From NCBI GenBank assembly GCA_013396525.1, contig VWYX01000701.1:186001-250000 (forward strand): a stretch of DNA of 64,000 nt, read 5' to 3'. The notes under the pieces were generated by a model. The model saw nothing but the letters and a program-made list of their open reading frames with translations. It did not search any database and was not told the DNA's origin. Source of the DNA: Chaetorhynchus papuensis. Its lineage: Eukaryota > Chordata > Aves > Passeriformes > Rhipiduridae. How positions within the stretch are numbered: position 1 is the first letter of the stretch; each line of letters opens with the position of its first letter. Shown piece after piece: positions 38,301 through 49,332 of this stretch. The translations under genes and the position numbers were made by a program.

Positions 38301-41300
38301 GTTCCAACACAGACACATCAGCATCAAGAAGGCAAAGAAAAAAAAAACCACCCAGAGGTTTGTGCATCCAAAGCTGTTTTATCTAACTTGAGACCGTTTC
38401 ATAGAGGCCTGGGATGCTTCTTGTTTTGGGGGATTATTTACTGCCACTCACAGAAAGTCTCTGGGATACTTGAGGTAGATGCCTCCCCTGCACAAAAGGT
38501 GAAGCAAAAAGGTGTAGCTCTCAAATTGGAAGCAGATCTTTGGGATTTGTAGGGGGGAAATAACATGGCAGCTGTTTAATAATGTAATTAGTGATGTATT
38601 CTAACAAAATTGCCTCCTTAAGATCCTGAGAAAGCTGAGCTTGGCTGGTTCCTCTGCCAGAGGGAGTGAGCTCACCAAAAGGAGTGAAAAGGGGAGTTTA
38701 AATTTCAGTGGAGCCTGGGGATTTCAGTCTGACTATGCCTTGTTTGTTTCCTGTCACAGACTTCACAGCAGCTTGGCTTTCTGGGGATTTGCAGGGGGTG
38801 GTACTTCTGTTCCAATGCAGGGCTGATTGCAAGGAGAGGAGTGGGCGAGTGTGAGAGGAGTTGCACAGCGAAGGAAAGTGCGTCACTAAGCAGTAACGGT
38901 AGCAAACAGAAAAGAGGATAGTAGGAAAATGGAGAATTCCATCAGGGTGGCAGTGGTGTCCGTCAGTCAGGATGAAAAGTCTAAAGGCAACAGGCTTGAG
39001 CCTGGGTGGTGTCTGGAGGCTCTGGCAAAGACCAAAGGGGCCCCAATGAAGAGCTTTGATCCTTGTAAAATATGACCTTGTCAGCAGGGTAGGTGACAAA
39101 ATTTATTAACTACCCTTACAGAGGCAGTTCTGTTCACTCATAGCCCCAGGTGAAATCACAGGCTCCTTTGGTACCTCGGTGAAAGACAAAAGCCATGCAA
39201 GATTTTGGCAGCTTGAGCTTTAACAGAAAAGTGAATCACAGAAGTGCAGGGACCTCCACTTAAAACTGCTTGAGGTTATTCCATATATTTAGAGCAGATT
39301 TATGAGAAGTGTGTGCCTAGAGATTCTGTGTGTCCAGAGAGCAGTGTGTTAGCCAGCTGGGTTGCAGTGGTGACCTTCTACAGGGTTCTAATTCAGTACC
39401 ATCTTCCTGAATCATCAGTTTTCATGGACCAATCATCTCTTGATCCATGTAAATACCAATGATAACTTTCTCTCTGGTCACTTTTCACATAAGTACCTTA
39501 TGCTCTTATGATCTTGGTTTATAGGAAGGAAATAATGGAAAGATTAATTGCCTAACAGAGGCAGGAGGTGGTTACACTTAGTGCATCACAGAGCTCGGTG
39601 CATGCTCTTTTCAACAACAAATGACAACACAATGTGAGAAATCCCACCAGTTTTTCCTGAATGCCAAGAACCCAAACAGTTGCTGACCACCTGGAGTTTC
39701 ACCTACCCAGCCATAATCTTCATCTCTCTCTCCTGAGAAAATGTAAAAGTGGTTACAAATATTGACTGCATTCTAAGTAGTGAGGGCAAAGTATAAAAGG
39801 TTCAGAAACTTTCCTGTGGAAAGCAGAATAGTGAAAAATAATAACATTTACTAGACTGATGTATTCTTTATCTCCAGTATTGAATGCATATGGCTTTGCA
39901 TTCACTTGAACACAGCAGGAGCTGCTTTGTTACAAAATTCAGCGCCTGTGTATTCTTGCTTTTGGAAGAAAGGGTTCTCACCAGATTTAGATCCCATGTC
40001 TTGCAGTTTCTGCAGCTTTATTTCTGCTCGAGTTACAGAGTTGTTCAGGCTTGTGTGGGGCAGGGGACAAAATTACTGCTTCAGAGAAGGAACCCTGCTT
40101 TTCAGCAGTATGTGGAAGCTGTGACCTGGCTGTGCATTCAGAGAAACAGGAAAGATGCAACCCATGACTCAGCAGCCAAATGAGTGTGAAAAACAACTGT
40201 TGTGTTGGCTGCTGGTCTGAGGTCACCTGCAAATCCTATTAGACCACATTTTCTACTTAAACATTACCAGAGGTCTTATTCTTCCTTAACGAGACAGCCA
40301 TGCTGTAATAGCATGACTTGCATACAAATCCATCAATTTAAAAAAAGAAAATGTGTTTTAAGCTCAGCTCTATATCTAACAGAATACCTCAGATGCTTTG
40401 TGGTGCCAAGGGTTTCACCAACACCTACAGGAAATCAATCAAAGGCTCTAGCAGAAGGCTGAGGGAAGGGGAGATGTGTGTGTAATCTCATTCCCGCCTA
40501 CTGAGAGCCATTGAGAGCAGCGGCACCACCTTCAGCATTTCTCTGGAAAATATTAAGGACTTGGGATGTGTTAGCGTGACGCCCACTGCCCTGTCCCCCA
40601 CCATGGGTGGAACAAGGCATCTTGCCCTCTTTAGAGCTTTCCCAGCCTCAGCAGCAGCAAGGCATTTAAGGGACCTGTTTTTCTTCTCTCCTCCTTCCTT
40701 TTTAGGAAATCCTGTCCCCTTTTTGATGTGCTGCTCGTAGTGACATCACCAAGTCAGTGACAGAGTCTGGGGGAGGCAGCCCCAGCCATGTGGAGGTGAT
40801 GTGCTGATGTGTTCCAGAGACCTTCTGTCAGGGTTCTGCTGCCTAACCCAGCCTGTGTGCTGCCCCCACAGTCCTGTACCCACCCTGTGTCCTGCCCCCA
40901 CAGTCCTGTGCCTTTCCTGTGCGATCTCAGAGCTGTTCCCATCTGGGCGAGGGTAGAAGTCTGGTGTCTGCAGTCACTCTGAGCCCACATTGAGTGGTGG
41001 CTGCTTGTCCCAGGGGATGAGCCCTGAGGAGCACCAGCCGTGCAGATCCCAGGCCGGAGTGCAGGGAGGGAGGGCAGGACAAGCCCCCTGGCACAGGGTT
41101 TATACTCACAGGGGCCATCCAGGTTCATTAAAGGCACTTGTCACTCAGTACTGGACCTTAGGGTTGAACTCAAATGCTGTCCTTCCTCTTAGTGGGGAGC
41201 TTTTGTGTTTTAGGAAGCCATGGGTTTTTGATTGCAAGCCTGGATGTGGTGGCTGGTTATCAGTCCAGGCTCTAGGTCACTCTAGCAAAGTAAATTCAGA

Positions 41301-44300
41301 TGTGTAGAGTCAAAGTGCTGGGCTGCTTCTTCAGCAAGCCATCCCTGTACTAATCCCCTCAGGGTACAACCTTGGCAGTGCTGCTGGGGAAGAGACACCT
41401 GAGGAAAGATCTCTTTTGCCTTGCATAGCAAGAGATGAGAGGGAAAGAGAGAAGCAGGTGTCAAATACTCCTGTGTCAGACCAGGAGGGTGTTTTCCCTT
41501 TGTCCTTTAGCAAGTCACTCCCCTTCCACAGCTGTCAGACTGATGGACATCAGCATTCAGCAACAGGAGCTGATAGAGAGATCCCAAACTTCTGACCTCA
41601 TTGCTGCATGGACTTCTTAAGAAAGCATAAAAATCAAGACCATGGGAGATTTTAACCACTCTCTAAGTATTCAGCTACTAAATGTTTTGCCCTTTAGCCC
41701 ATTAAATGATTTAATAAGAAAGAAAATTCCAAGAAAGAGAAAAGCATCTCATTTCTATTTTATTTCAGTCCTGGCCACCACTGACAGCAATGAACCCAGC
41801 TCACCAAGCAGGGTAGCGCAAGATGGGATGATTTAGGGAGCTCTGTGCAGACTCAAAATACTTCTATTGATAAAAGGTCTCCAACCCTTCTTCACTTCCA
41901 TATCTCAAAAAAAAAAATAAAATGTGTGCTTTAAAAACAGCTGCCCTCTAAAAGGGCAGAGGAATAAACTGGTGAGAGATGAAGCTAGATTAGTTGCTGA
42001 TTGCAAAATTCTTGGATTGTATAAAGATCTGTACAAAAACTTTCTGTGGTGGGGTGAGGAGATTTAGGTTTCTGGAGTTCTTGCCTGAGCCTGAGGGGAG
42101 TCATTGCCCTACTGCATAGTGTGGGCTCGAATGGGAGGTGGCCTCAGGTAGCTCTTGATGGCTAAAAATGTCACTTCTGAACACTGTCTTCTCTCTTGGT
42201 GATTGATAAAAAACCCTCTAATCACATGAGGACATTGATGTTCTTTACCCAAGGGTACTTCAGTATGTGGTAAACTTTCAGCCAGTAGAAATTACTGTCT
42301 TGGAACAGGGTCAGTCACATGGTAAAGCTAATGCCTGAAACCAAGCAGCCTTCCTACAGAGCTTCTAGGAAAGCCTCCCGAGGACACAGGCACCTTGAAC
42401 CAGGAAAACAAGCACCACTTGGAAAGCCAGGACTGGCTGGGAGGATCCCGAGGGCTCTGGAAGCAGCCAGGAGGCCCTGCCCAGGTGGTGTCTGGCTGTT
42501 GCATGAACATGTGTGTCACTGTGCAAGGGGCAGCAGGGACAGAGCTAAGGGACACACTAACACTGTCCCAAGGGCTGCCCTGGCTCATCCTCATCACCTC
42601 TCTGCTAATCCTGACACTGCACTGGTGCTTGCAGAGCTTGTACGGAGTCACCAAAGTTTCCTCTGGGGGGAACATTGTGTGAAAGGTTGAAGTGGTTTGA
42701 TGTTTCCTAAATGAAGCATTCCAAATGCTCATATCAGAGTAACACGTCATCCCCAGCTTTTGCTTGGTTTTATTTCTTAGAGAAGCATAACCTTTCTTTT
42801 TTATTTTTTCTTTTTAAATGCTTTCAGTACTAGTTAGGATAAATATTTTAAACCTATAATAAATAAATATNTTTATATATTTTGGTATATTATATAATAA
42901 ATTTTAATTTTTGAAAACCAAACTATAATGCAAACAGCTCTATTTTGGTTTGCTGTGCTGTTGGGTCATGGTTGTGCTCTTATGTTTCGTGTCTGGTCTG
43001 CTGCTGAACCTTCTGGTAACAGTAAAGTAACAGACCACCAGCTTTACTGACTATTGAACAACACTACTGAGTATCAAAAATAAGAGACAAAAATAAGTGG
43101 AATTTTCTAGGAAGGAAAAGGACATGTCATTGCAGGGCCACCATCACATACTCTTGAGTGCTGTTATCAGCACTTCCAGTCCAAGATCTGGTCCCTGATG
43201 GGTTCCTTAGCAGGATCCTTCCAGGGCTTCCTCTCCTTGTAATAAGGAAGTCACCAGAATTATGTATCTGCAATACTACAATACCAGACATCTCATTTCT
43301 GGTAGTAAGTCACTCCAATATTACTGCACCTTGCACTATTTCTGGTTTTTCCCTCTTTCTCTGCGTGTCAAGATTTTACATTCTTGAAAGTTTTTCTCCC
43401 TTTCTTCTGAAGGCAATAGCAAGAAGTAGCCATCGCAGCACTTTTTTCTGGAACTTAGGAGGTGTGAAATATTCTCTTTATGGTCTAGTTAAACCTGTTA
43501 AACATTTTGCAAAGGTTTTTGATAGGTCTTCATATAATCACATTAATGATACACTGTTCCTTTCTCTATTTCTTCCTCCTTTTTTTGTTTTCCCCTTTGT
43601 CTCATTACAGTTGAAACTATAGAGGAAAAAACAGCAGACTCCTTGCAAGATTTGTACAGAGCCTTGGAGCAGGCCAGCCTGTCTCCTTTAGGAGAACACC
43701 GGATTTCCACTAAGCTGGAGTATAAGAAATCTTTTATAAAGAGATGTAGCGATCCAGTAGTCAATGAAAAACTGCACCAGCTGCGAATTCTGAAAAGCAC
43801 TTTAAAGGTGAGATAAAACAGGGAGGAAAGTTCCTGCCCCAGGGTTGGATTGGGCTGTATTGTAATCAGAGATTATTGTGTGCAGCTGGAATCCAGGCTG
43901 AGCCCAGTGTGCAAACAAGGGAGACATGGGGAAGCGCTGCTTGAAAGGCAGAGAAAAAAGTGCCTGGGAGAGCAGTCAAAGTGAGGGGATCAGTTTTTAT
44001 TTCTTTATTTCCTTGTATTTAATCTCAGTCAGCTGCTCCTCCTCTAGCTAGTTTAACAGAATTTGACACCAAATTATTGGTGGAAACCTTAATTCCTTTT
44101 TTGTCCCTGAATGTTTTCATTTACCAAAACACATTCACTTTGTAATTGCCAAAGTCTGAAGTTAAGCCAGCCTTCGGAAGGGCACAGTATCCCTTGCAAC
44201 ACTTGGCTGTCTTCTAATTGATGAGCTTGTCCAGGAGGAAACTGTGTGCTTGCTTTCTGTGTAAACTGATAGGATCGTTGTATTTAATCAGTAAAATTGA

Positions 44301-47049
44301 TTAAATAAATAGATAGCGGTAGTGATAGATTTGAAGATTTTTATGGTTATTTTAAATGTACCACAGCTCATTTAGCCTCCTTTTCAGCTTCCTTTGTTTG
44401 TTACAGCAGTTTCAGTTCTGTCCTGATAGAGATTTCAGCAAACAATATGCTGGATTTCCTCAGGGATCCTGTTAACTATATTAAATTACTACATTTTAAG
44501 TCACCAGATAATTGTACAGTGCATTTTGTAACAGCTTTCATCAAAGAGGGCTTTATCAACATTAATTAATTTAGCTTTCCATCACCTAGAGAAGCATTTA
44601 AACAATATCATTTTCATGCTGTGGGGCTCCCATCCTAAAAAAAAATCCTACACATGCTTCACTTCCTGTACTGTATCATCTCATTGAAGGCAGCTTGCAT
44701 TATTATCTTGATATGCAAGTCTTTGCAGGATTGCAGGCTGGCAAAAAAAGGCGACATTCACAAGCTGTCCACACGGCTTCTACAAGCATGAGAAACAGAA
44801 ACAAAATCACAGGGCAGGAGGTTCACACCGTAGCTGTGCTTTTGTACCACGGTGGGGTCACTCACACCACAGCTGTGGTTCAGCATCAGCAGCCTGCTAC
44901 CGTGCTGAATTGTCTGTTTTGTTGGTGTTTATTGATACCTGAGGTACATTATACCAATGGCTTCCTGCAAATGAAATTGCTTTCCTTCAGGGAAGTCCAA
45001 AACCAGTGCAGCCACTTGACCCAGCAGGTGCCCGGTTTTGTGCTTCTCTGGAACTTCTTTCCTTTGGACAAAGCAAACTCAATTAGTTCATTCTCTGTCC
45101 ATGAGCCATATTTTCTAAGCCTGTCAGCACTCTTGTTTGGACTGTGGTTGGTGCAAATCATTCTTAAGTACATGACACCAATAATGGAAAACGGGGTGGC
45201 AGCAAGGAGCAAAGACAGGTACTTGTTTCCTGCGTAGAACAGCAGTGTAGGGTGACACATTCTTGGTTTGCAGTGACATCGTGGTAACTTGTGACTAGCT
45301 GCATTACAGCCCAGAGCTCCACCTCTGCCTTACTACTGGTAATCATATCAACCAGTAGCTACTGCTATTACCTAATCAATTATTCTTTCTTTTTGTCAGT
45401 GCCTTTGATTTCTCCTTCCTGAATGCAGCCGATTGCGCTGGCCTGTTGGCATTGATGTTCTGAACTCTCCTTGAATTTTATCCTGCATAATAGTATCCAG
45501 AGACAGTCCTCCAAACTGCTTCTAGCTTTTGACGTCCCATCTTCTAAGTCATTCATGAAAGACCCCTGTGCTCTCTTTCCTGGGATAACACAAAATCATT
45601 CTCCTGTCATTGAGTATGAGCTGCCTGGCTGGTAGTGCAGATGTGTGGGACCAGCCACAACTTGTGAGAAATAAGTTGTTGCAGTTCAAGCAGAGATATG
45701 GTGATCAGGAGTTCCCATGGTTTCTTTTCCACAGCTCATTCTCAGCTTGCCCTCTTCTTCTGGAAATGAGTATTCTAGCAGGTAGTGTTAATTTGCTGTT
45801 GTTTGCAAAGCATGAATGTACTGCTTATGGAAGACATCTTTGACCCTTCTGATCTGTCCCATCATACACAACTTGATATTTCCCCTTGCCATGCTATCCA
45901 GAAAGATTTAACATACTCATAGTATGGACATGGAACATGTCAGCCATGAGGAGTGTGAAACCCATCTGGCAGGGAGGTTGGAGGGGAGATTGCTGGTGGC
46001 CACGCCATTCCTGTGCTGAGGAGTAGTGCTGGAAACCTGTGTGTTAGCTGTGTTCCAAGGATTATGGCTGTGGCATCCAGCTTCCACCACTTGCAACAAC
46101 CGTGAGCGGCTAGGGGTACATCTGAGGCTTACTGTGACCCTCAGTTCCCTGTGAGCCAGTCACCAGAGCGGGATTGTGATGCAGCCACTCCCCTGCCCCG
46201 ATGGTGCATAAGGAGGTACTAGCAGCAATGTTCTATTTTCCCTTTCTCTGCCTTCTCCTTGCCACGTCAGTGGTAGGAAGAGGCAGCCAGCCCATCTCAT
46301 GCAGCAGATCTTTAGTGAAGATGAGTTGTCCTTCACATGGGACTCCTTGCACAAGCCTGTGCAGTGCAGAGCTCAGATGCCCCCATGACAAGCCTGGTAA
46401 AGAGGCGTAGCTCAGGTGGGAGGCTGTGTGTGTCTGCGTCCCACACACCCACACGGTATTTCTGATGCTGATCAAGAGCAAATAGATGGCACTTTGTTGT
46501 GTGAAACCCATCCTGAGAAATGCAAGCAGCTAATAGTAAACAGTACAGGGCTTGCTTTTTCTGGGGCTGAACAAAGGGGCAGGTGGGGGAATAGGGACTC
46601 TTACCAAGGGTTCTGGACAAGGTGAGGGAAGCCCAAGTCCCACCGAGGGAAGTGTGACACCCTGCAGAAAGGGCTCCTGTTTGTGAGTGCTCCTAGGGCA
46701 GATAGTCCCTGTGCTTTCAGGGGCTCTGAGGCTTGAGTTTGCACTCCCCCTTCCCTCCCTCCACCCACATGATTGATTTTGCCAGTGACTCATCACTTGC
46801 ATTAACTCTTTGCTTTCTCTTTTTCTCTCTCAGGCCAGGGAAGGAGAAGTAGCCATTATAGATAAAGTTCTGGATAATCCAGCTTTGACATCTAGAGACT
46901 TTCAAGAATGGAAGCAAATGTACCTTGACCTCTTCATGACCGTCTACGAAAGCAGCCCCCCGAGGGACTCTGTTAATGGCTCGTCGGAGGTTGAAGCACT
47001 CATAGCCTCGTTAGCACACACTCACTCCTACATAGAAACACACGTATAA
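2330..47049 (+). CDS. CNKSR2: CNKSR2 (CNK2/MAGUIN), 3' part, five joined coding exons
   Basis: Gene-level entry for join(2330-2397, 6987-7087, 8291-8828, 43611-43807, 46834-47049). The five segments add up to 1,120 nt, and every junction keeps frame (entry phase 2, then 1, 0, 1, 0). They encode the final 372 residues and a TAA stop. CNKSR2 is a scaffold with SAM, CRIC, PDZ and PH domains. It acts at the membrane in Ras/Raf and Rho-family signalling and sits in the postsynaptic density, where its C-terminus binds PDZ proteins such as PSD-95 and S-SCAM. Only the end of the PH domain and the C-terminal tail are here; the earlier exons are outside the window. Identity rests on the tail residues around GLHYLQTLPLEDSVF, REGEVAIIDKVLDNP and the terminal ETHV, and on KLHL34 being next door. 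CNKSR1 and CNKSR3/IPCEF1 are relatives, but the ETHV ending and the synteny favour CNKSR2. Confidence 0.95.
2398..6986 (+). other. CNKSR2 intron, 4.6 kb
   Basis: AT-rich sequence between the PH-end exon and the 6987 exon. No convincing exon is visible in it. A block near 3.75-3.97 kb with several CpGs and an octamer ATGCAAAT at 3911-3918 has the look of a conserved noncoding element. The rest shows nothing distinctive. Confidence 0.85.
6987..7087 (+). CDS. CNKSR2: CNKSR2 coding exon: acidic/proline-rich linker
   Basis: A 101-nt exon runs from the acceptor CTTGTAG to the donor TCA|GTAAGT. Two bases complete the split Asp codon. Then 33 codons begin YWSESDKEEADTPSTPKQ and continue through a PPPPY motif to YPRPPS, ending in phase 0. 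The PPPPYDTYPRPP segment is a possible WW- or SH3-domain ligand, which suits a scaffold protein; that binding role is inferred. The exon is clearly richer in G+C and CpG than the intron on either side. Confidence 0.94.
7088..8290 (+). other. CNKSR2 intron, 1.2 kb
   Basis: A short intron with GTAAGT and GTTGCAG borders. Most of it is AT-rich, but the last 150 bases before the acceptor contain many CpGs; see the findings. No exon is seen inside it. Confidence 0.9.
8291..8828 (+). CDS. CNKSR2: CNKSR2 large C-terminal exon: Ser/Pro-rich linker and poly-Glu
   Basis: A 538-nt exon lies between GGCGTTGCAG and the donor AAAA|GTAAGT. It holds 179 whole codons from MSCTSPYVEPKHSRLSS plus one base of a split codon. 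The Met at the start is internal, because the exon enters in phase 0 from the previous one. Visible features are a Ser/Thr-rich stretch with possible phosphosites (RKTASQRRSW near residues 44-53, HRRQSTLP near 89-96), the family hallmark GLHYLQTLPLEDSVFSE (about 65-81), PRSFTLPRDSGFNHCC (about 127-142), and an acidic run with seven consecutive Glu (162-168, bases 8774-8794). GC is very high compared with the flanking introns. Open frames on the opposite strand and in the other + frames here are shadows. If the donor is not used, translation runs 17 codons into the intron and stops at 8881. Confidence 0.95.
18310..18328 (+). repeat. Poly-T run, 19 bases
   Basis: An uninterrupted run of T in an intron, with AT-rich flanks. 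It could be the A-tail of an old minus-strand retroelement, but I recognise no element body next to it. Confidence 0.6.
30685..30721 (+). repeat. G/T tract with five G runs (quadruplex-prone)
   Basis: Five G runs of 6, 4, 6, 3 and 3 bases are separated only by T-rich spacers (2, 8, 2 and 3 bases). The tract contains a single TTAGGG-like unit. It lies on the transcribed-sense strand of CNKSR2, so both the DNA and the pre-mRNA could fold. Confidence 0.7.
32229..33385 (+). other. Candidate alternative terminal exon of CNKSR2
   Basis: An AG at 32227-32228 is followed by a CpG-containing stretch unlike its AT-rich surroundings. If the phase-1 exon ending at 8828 splices here, the split codon becomes AGC and the next codon is TAA. 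CNKSR2 would then end with one Ser and lack the tail exons and PDZ ligand. AATAAA at 33380-33385 could end such an exon. A second reading (phase 0) is open for 51 codons from 32229 to the TAA at 32380-32382; it contains LRELIAPLHVKW and IIRELARRRLNF, with no Met. The polypyrimidine tract is weak (ACTGCTTTATCATATTAG). A shorter CNK2 form without the PDZ ligand (MAGUIN-2) is known, but whether it arises this way is inference. Confidence 0.3.
33388..33412 (+). repeat. AT dinucleotide microsatellite
   Basis: An interrupted (TA)n repeat just downstream of an AATAAA hexamer at 33380, within the large CNKSR2 intron. Confidence 0.8.
37274..37312 (+). repeat. Compound GT/AT microsatellite
   Basis: A (GT)5 run, a short AGAC interruption, an (AT)6 run and a second TGTGTGTA run, all intronic. 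Likely to vary in length between individuals. Confidence 0.75.
40853..40909 (+). repeat. Two-copy minisatellite, 32-base period
   Basis: CTGTGTGCTGCCCCCACAGT followed by CCTGT occurs at 40853-40877 and again, with one mismatch, at 40885-40909. It lies in a GC-rich patch of the large CNKSR2 intron and accounts for a repeated motif in open frames here, which are not genes. Confidence 0.8.
42871..42871. other. Unresolved base (N)
   Basis: A single N within an AT-only stretch of the large CNKSR2 intron. It probably marks an assembly or consensus ambiguity and does not touch any coding exon. Confidence 0.95.
43611..43807 (+). CDS. CNKSR2: CNKSR2 penultimate coding exon: helical tail
   Basis: A 197-nt exon follows a long pyrimidine tract and CTCATTACAG and ends at AAAG|GTGAGA. 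Two bases complete the Ile codon split across the 34.8-kb intron, then 65 codons follow. They include SLQDLYRALEQASLSPLGEH, ISTKLEYKKSFIKRC and NEKLHQLRILKSTLK. This region is rich in Leu, Lys and Glu and is probably alpha-helical or coiled coil. The same segment is shared by CNK2 and its CNKSR3/IPCEF1 relatives. It ends in phase 0 and joins directly to the last exon. Confidence 0.95.
43808..46833 (+). other. CNKSR2 last intron, 3.0 kb
   Basis: Bounded by GTGAGA and a C/T-rich acceptor. It contains a 0.55-kb stretch at about 44.7-45.26 kb that is open on both strands and that I cannot explain. No further exon was recognised. Confidence 0.85.
46834..47049 (+). CDS. CNKSR2: CNKSR2 last coding exon with PDZ-binding C-terminus
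   Basis: A 216-nt coding part begins after a run of C and T and TCTCTCAG. It starts AREGEVAIIDKVLDNPALTS, continues DFQEWKQMYLDLFMTVYES, and ends SLAHTHSYIETHV followed by TAA at 47047. The last four residues, ETHV, form a class I PDZ ligand (Thr at -2, Val at 0). This is the known feature of the long isoform (MAGUIN-1) that binds PSD-95/S-SCAM PDZ domains. The middle stretch (SSPPRDSVNGSSEVEALI) looks less constrained than the two ends. Seventy-one residues are encoded. Confidence 0.96.
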   Translation, partial: AREGEVAIIDKVLDNPALTSRDFQEWKQMYLDLFMTVYESSPPRDSVNGSSEVEALIASLAHTHSYIETHV

Positions 47050-48549
47050 AGGTCTCTCTTTTTGTCCATTTGCTACACTCCAGCCGTTTACTTAAGTGCA
47101 TAAAGTAGTTTTTATATCAATATGTGAGAGCTCTAGTAAATGATATTTTAATGTTACTCAGCTGTGTGAAGTAAGCCTTCAATGGTCAACGATACCACTT
47201 CTTTAATGAGGATTTGTATATTTTATATGCTACCAATGCTCTGCTTGTGTTTACCTTCTGTGAATTAAAAAACAGGATCTTTAGTGATTGAAGAAAAGGA
47301 TTTAAAAGCATTTTTGGAAGACTGTGGCCTTCATGCAGGAAGTTCCACGTGCTAAAGCTTTTGTTATCAAAGGTCAGTTTTACAATGATATTTTATATTA
47401 TATAATTCCAGTATTGCATTGCATTTTTGGAGTGCAGGTACTATTTTGGTGGTGGGAGAAAACCAATTTTTATATTTCATGAGAAACTCTAGGAGTTTTC
47501 TTAAATAACAGGGAAAAAGTGTAATGCAGTGGTTGTATTTCAGTTTTGTCAAACACATAAAAGGGTGAAAGCCGGCAGACGGAAAATGACTAATGTGAAT
47601 TTAAGTGTCAAAAGGTTAGGTCTTATTTCCTTGTGCTTTTTTAAAGCCTGTTGCTAAGGTTTACCACCAATGTAAAGGGATGCTGGTTTGTATTATAATT
47701 AAGACCAAATTGTGTGTTGTCTCTTAATCACATTAGGTTGATTTTAAAAAAATAATTAGTCATGGTACTGTGATTGATGATGCTTTTGCACTGAAGGTAT
47801 CAGTATAATGTGCTGATTTTGCAAAAGAGAAAATGTAGACTTTCAACATCCTTGGTAGCAGCATTTCTTTAGCCCAGAAAAGCGGCAGTGGAAAAGGTTC
47901 CCAGTGAAATGCTTCAAATCTGAGATGCTTTGAAGATTCCCACAATAGAAAAGGAGTGAATAGGATTTTTCAAGTAGTTTCCTATGTGTTTTCTGAGCTG
48001 TGAAATTTGGCTGTGTTGTGTGCAGGGATAATGTGTGATGAGAGCAGAGCTGAGCATAGAACCTGAAAAATAACTGAGGAGTAAAAAAGCCTCTGGTTTG
48101 CTTTTGAAGGGGAAGGGTTGTCTCTGGGTTCTGCTGAGTTCACAAGCCAATTAAAATGTTTTAAACTTCCATGAGATTTGCTGTCTGCTGAAGACAACCC
48201 AGTGAATATGAGGGGAAAAAGATCCTTAGAGTTAGGCACATGCCTGAAATAAAAGTGGGAGGGAACTCTTAAATCATATATTTACTTTTTATGGACTCGT
48301 TTTTGAAAAATGTTAAGAGCATGACAAAATATTTCTGCTGCTCTTCAGTATTTTGCTGCATAAGTTAGGACTCATGACATGATTTAATAGTGCTCATGTG
48401 GAAAGGAAAAGCCTCCTTTATACCTTAGTGAGTTGTACCCTTAACCAACTTGAGACTATTGCCTGTACAGCTCAGTGAATGTACTTCCATCTTTATGAGC
48501 TCTGATATTTCCTGGCAGTTATATATGAAGGAAAGAATGGACAGATTTA

Positions 48550-48660
48550 TTTTCTCTCTCCTTCTTTATTTCTTTATTTTATTCCTCTCTCTTTCTCCCT
48601 TTTTTCTCTCTTGCTCCTCTTTCTCTTTTTTTTCTTCTCTTTCTACCCCTCATTTTCTAT
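48550..48660 (+). repeat. C/T (pyrimidine) tract in CNKSR2 3' UTR
   Basis: About 110 bases are almost entirely C and T, with a few scattered A and one G. The tract lies in the inferred 3' UTR, 1.5 kb after the stop. As RNA it would be a cluster of potential PTB (polypyrimidine-tract-binding protein) sites; that role is inferred. Confidence 0.75.
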
Positions 48661-49332
48661 CTTGTTATTGCATTCGGATTGCAAACGTTCTGCAGATTTT
48701 GCACAACTGTACAGAAGAGTGGCCTTTCTATAGCCCATTTTCAGTAATCCTATATTCAAGTCGTATGGATGACAAATCATGTATTAACATTTGTACAGAA
48801 TTCTGGATCCAGTGTAAGATTTGTACTATTAGAAGAATATTGTTTGTATAAACTGGACATTTATTTACTGCATGGGTACTGACTTGTATATTAAATTTGT
48901 GAGGTTTTTGTAAATTTCTCTTAAGAAATGCTTGACTTGAAATGGATTGTGCTATTGTTCCAAGCATTTAGATTCTCTTGCTATTGTTTTACTGGACCAA
49001 AAGTAAATATATTCATAAGAAAAACTCTTTATATCTGATGGATGTATATGCACATTGTGTAGTTGATTCCTTGTCAAAACCAAGGCAGTTCAGAAGACTT
49101 AGATCTGTTGCTATGCAACAGCCATTCTGCCTGCACTTTACATTAGTAAAGTTAGCTTGATTGCTTTAAAGGTGAAAATTAAACATTACAGTTTTTTAAG
49201 CTAGTCTAGTGACAAAGAACATGTGTCCTCTCCATTGTGCTGCCTTCTTTTAAGACTATTAAATGTTCTTCTATATATATTTTTATTGTATTAATTCTCA
49301 GCCTAAAAAGGGAACACTGTAAAATGAAGTAC

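Larger units (their letters stand above)
8829..43610 (+). other. CNKSR2 intron, 34.8 kb
   Basis: The largest intron in the window, bounded by GTAAGT and TCATTACAG, with phase 1 on both sides. Many short open frames occur on both strands, but none is flanked by good splice sites in a compatible phase or shows a recognisable domain. Notable contents are a poly-T run at 18310-18328, a G-quadruplex-prone tract at 30685-30721, a candidate alternative last exon starting at 32229, AT and GT/AT microsatellites at 33388-33412 and 37274-37312, a two-copy minisatellite at 40853-40909 and one unresolved base at 42871. Confidence 0.9.

Noticed and set aside
42319..42750. Overlapping 123- and 140-codon frames on opposite strands
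   Set aside because: A GC-richer intron patch with no splice context, no domain and mutually overlapping frames; read as chance.
43158..43622. 154-codon plus-strand frame running into the 43611 exon
   Set aside because: It crosses the splice acceptor in a frame different from the CNKSR2 exon, and its end is the pyrimidine tract of the acceptor.
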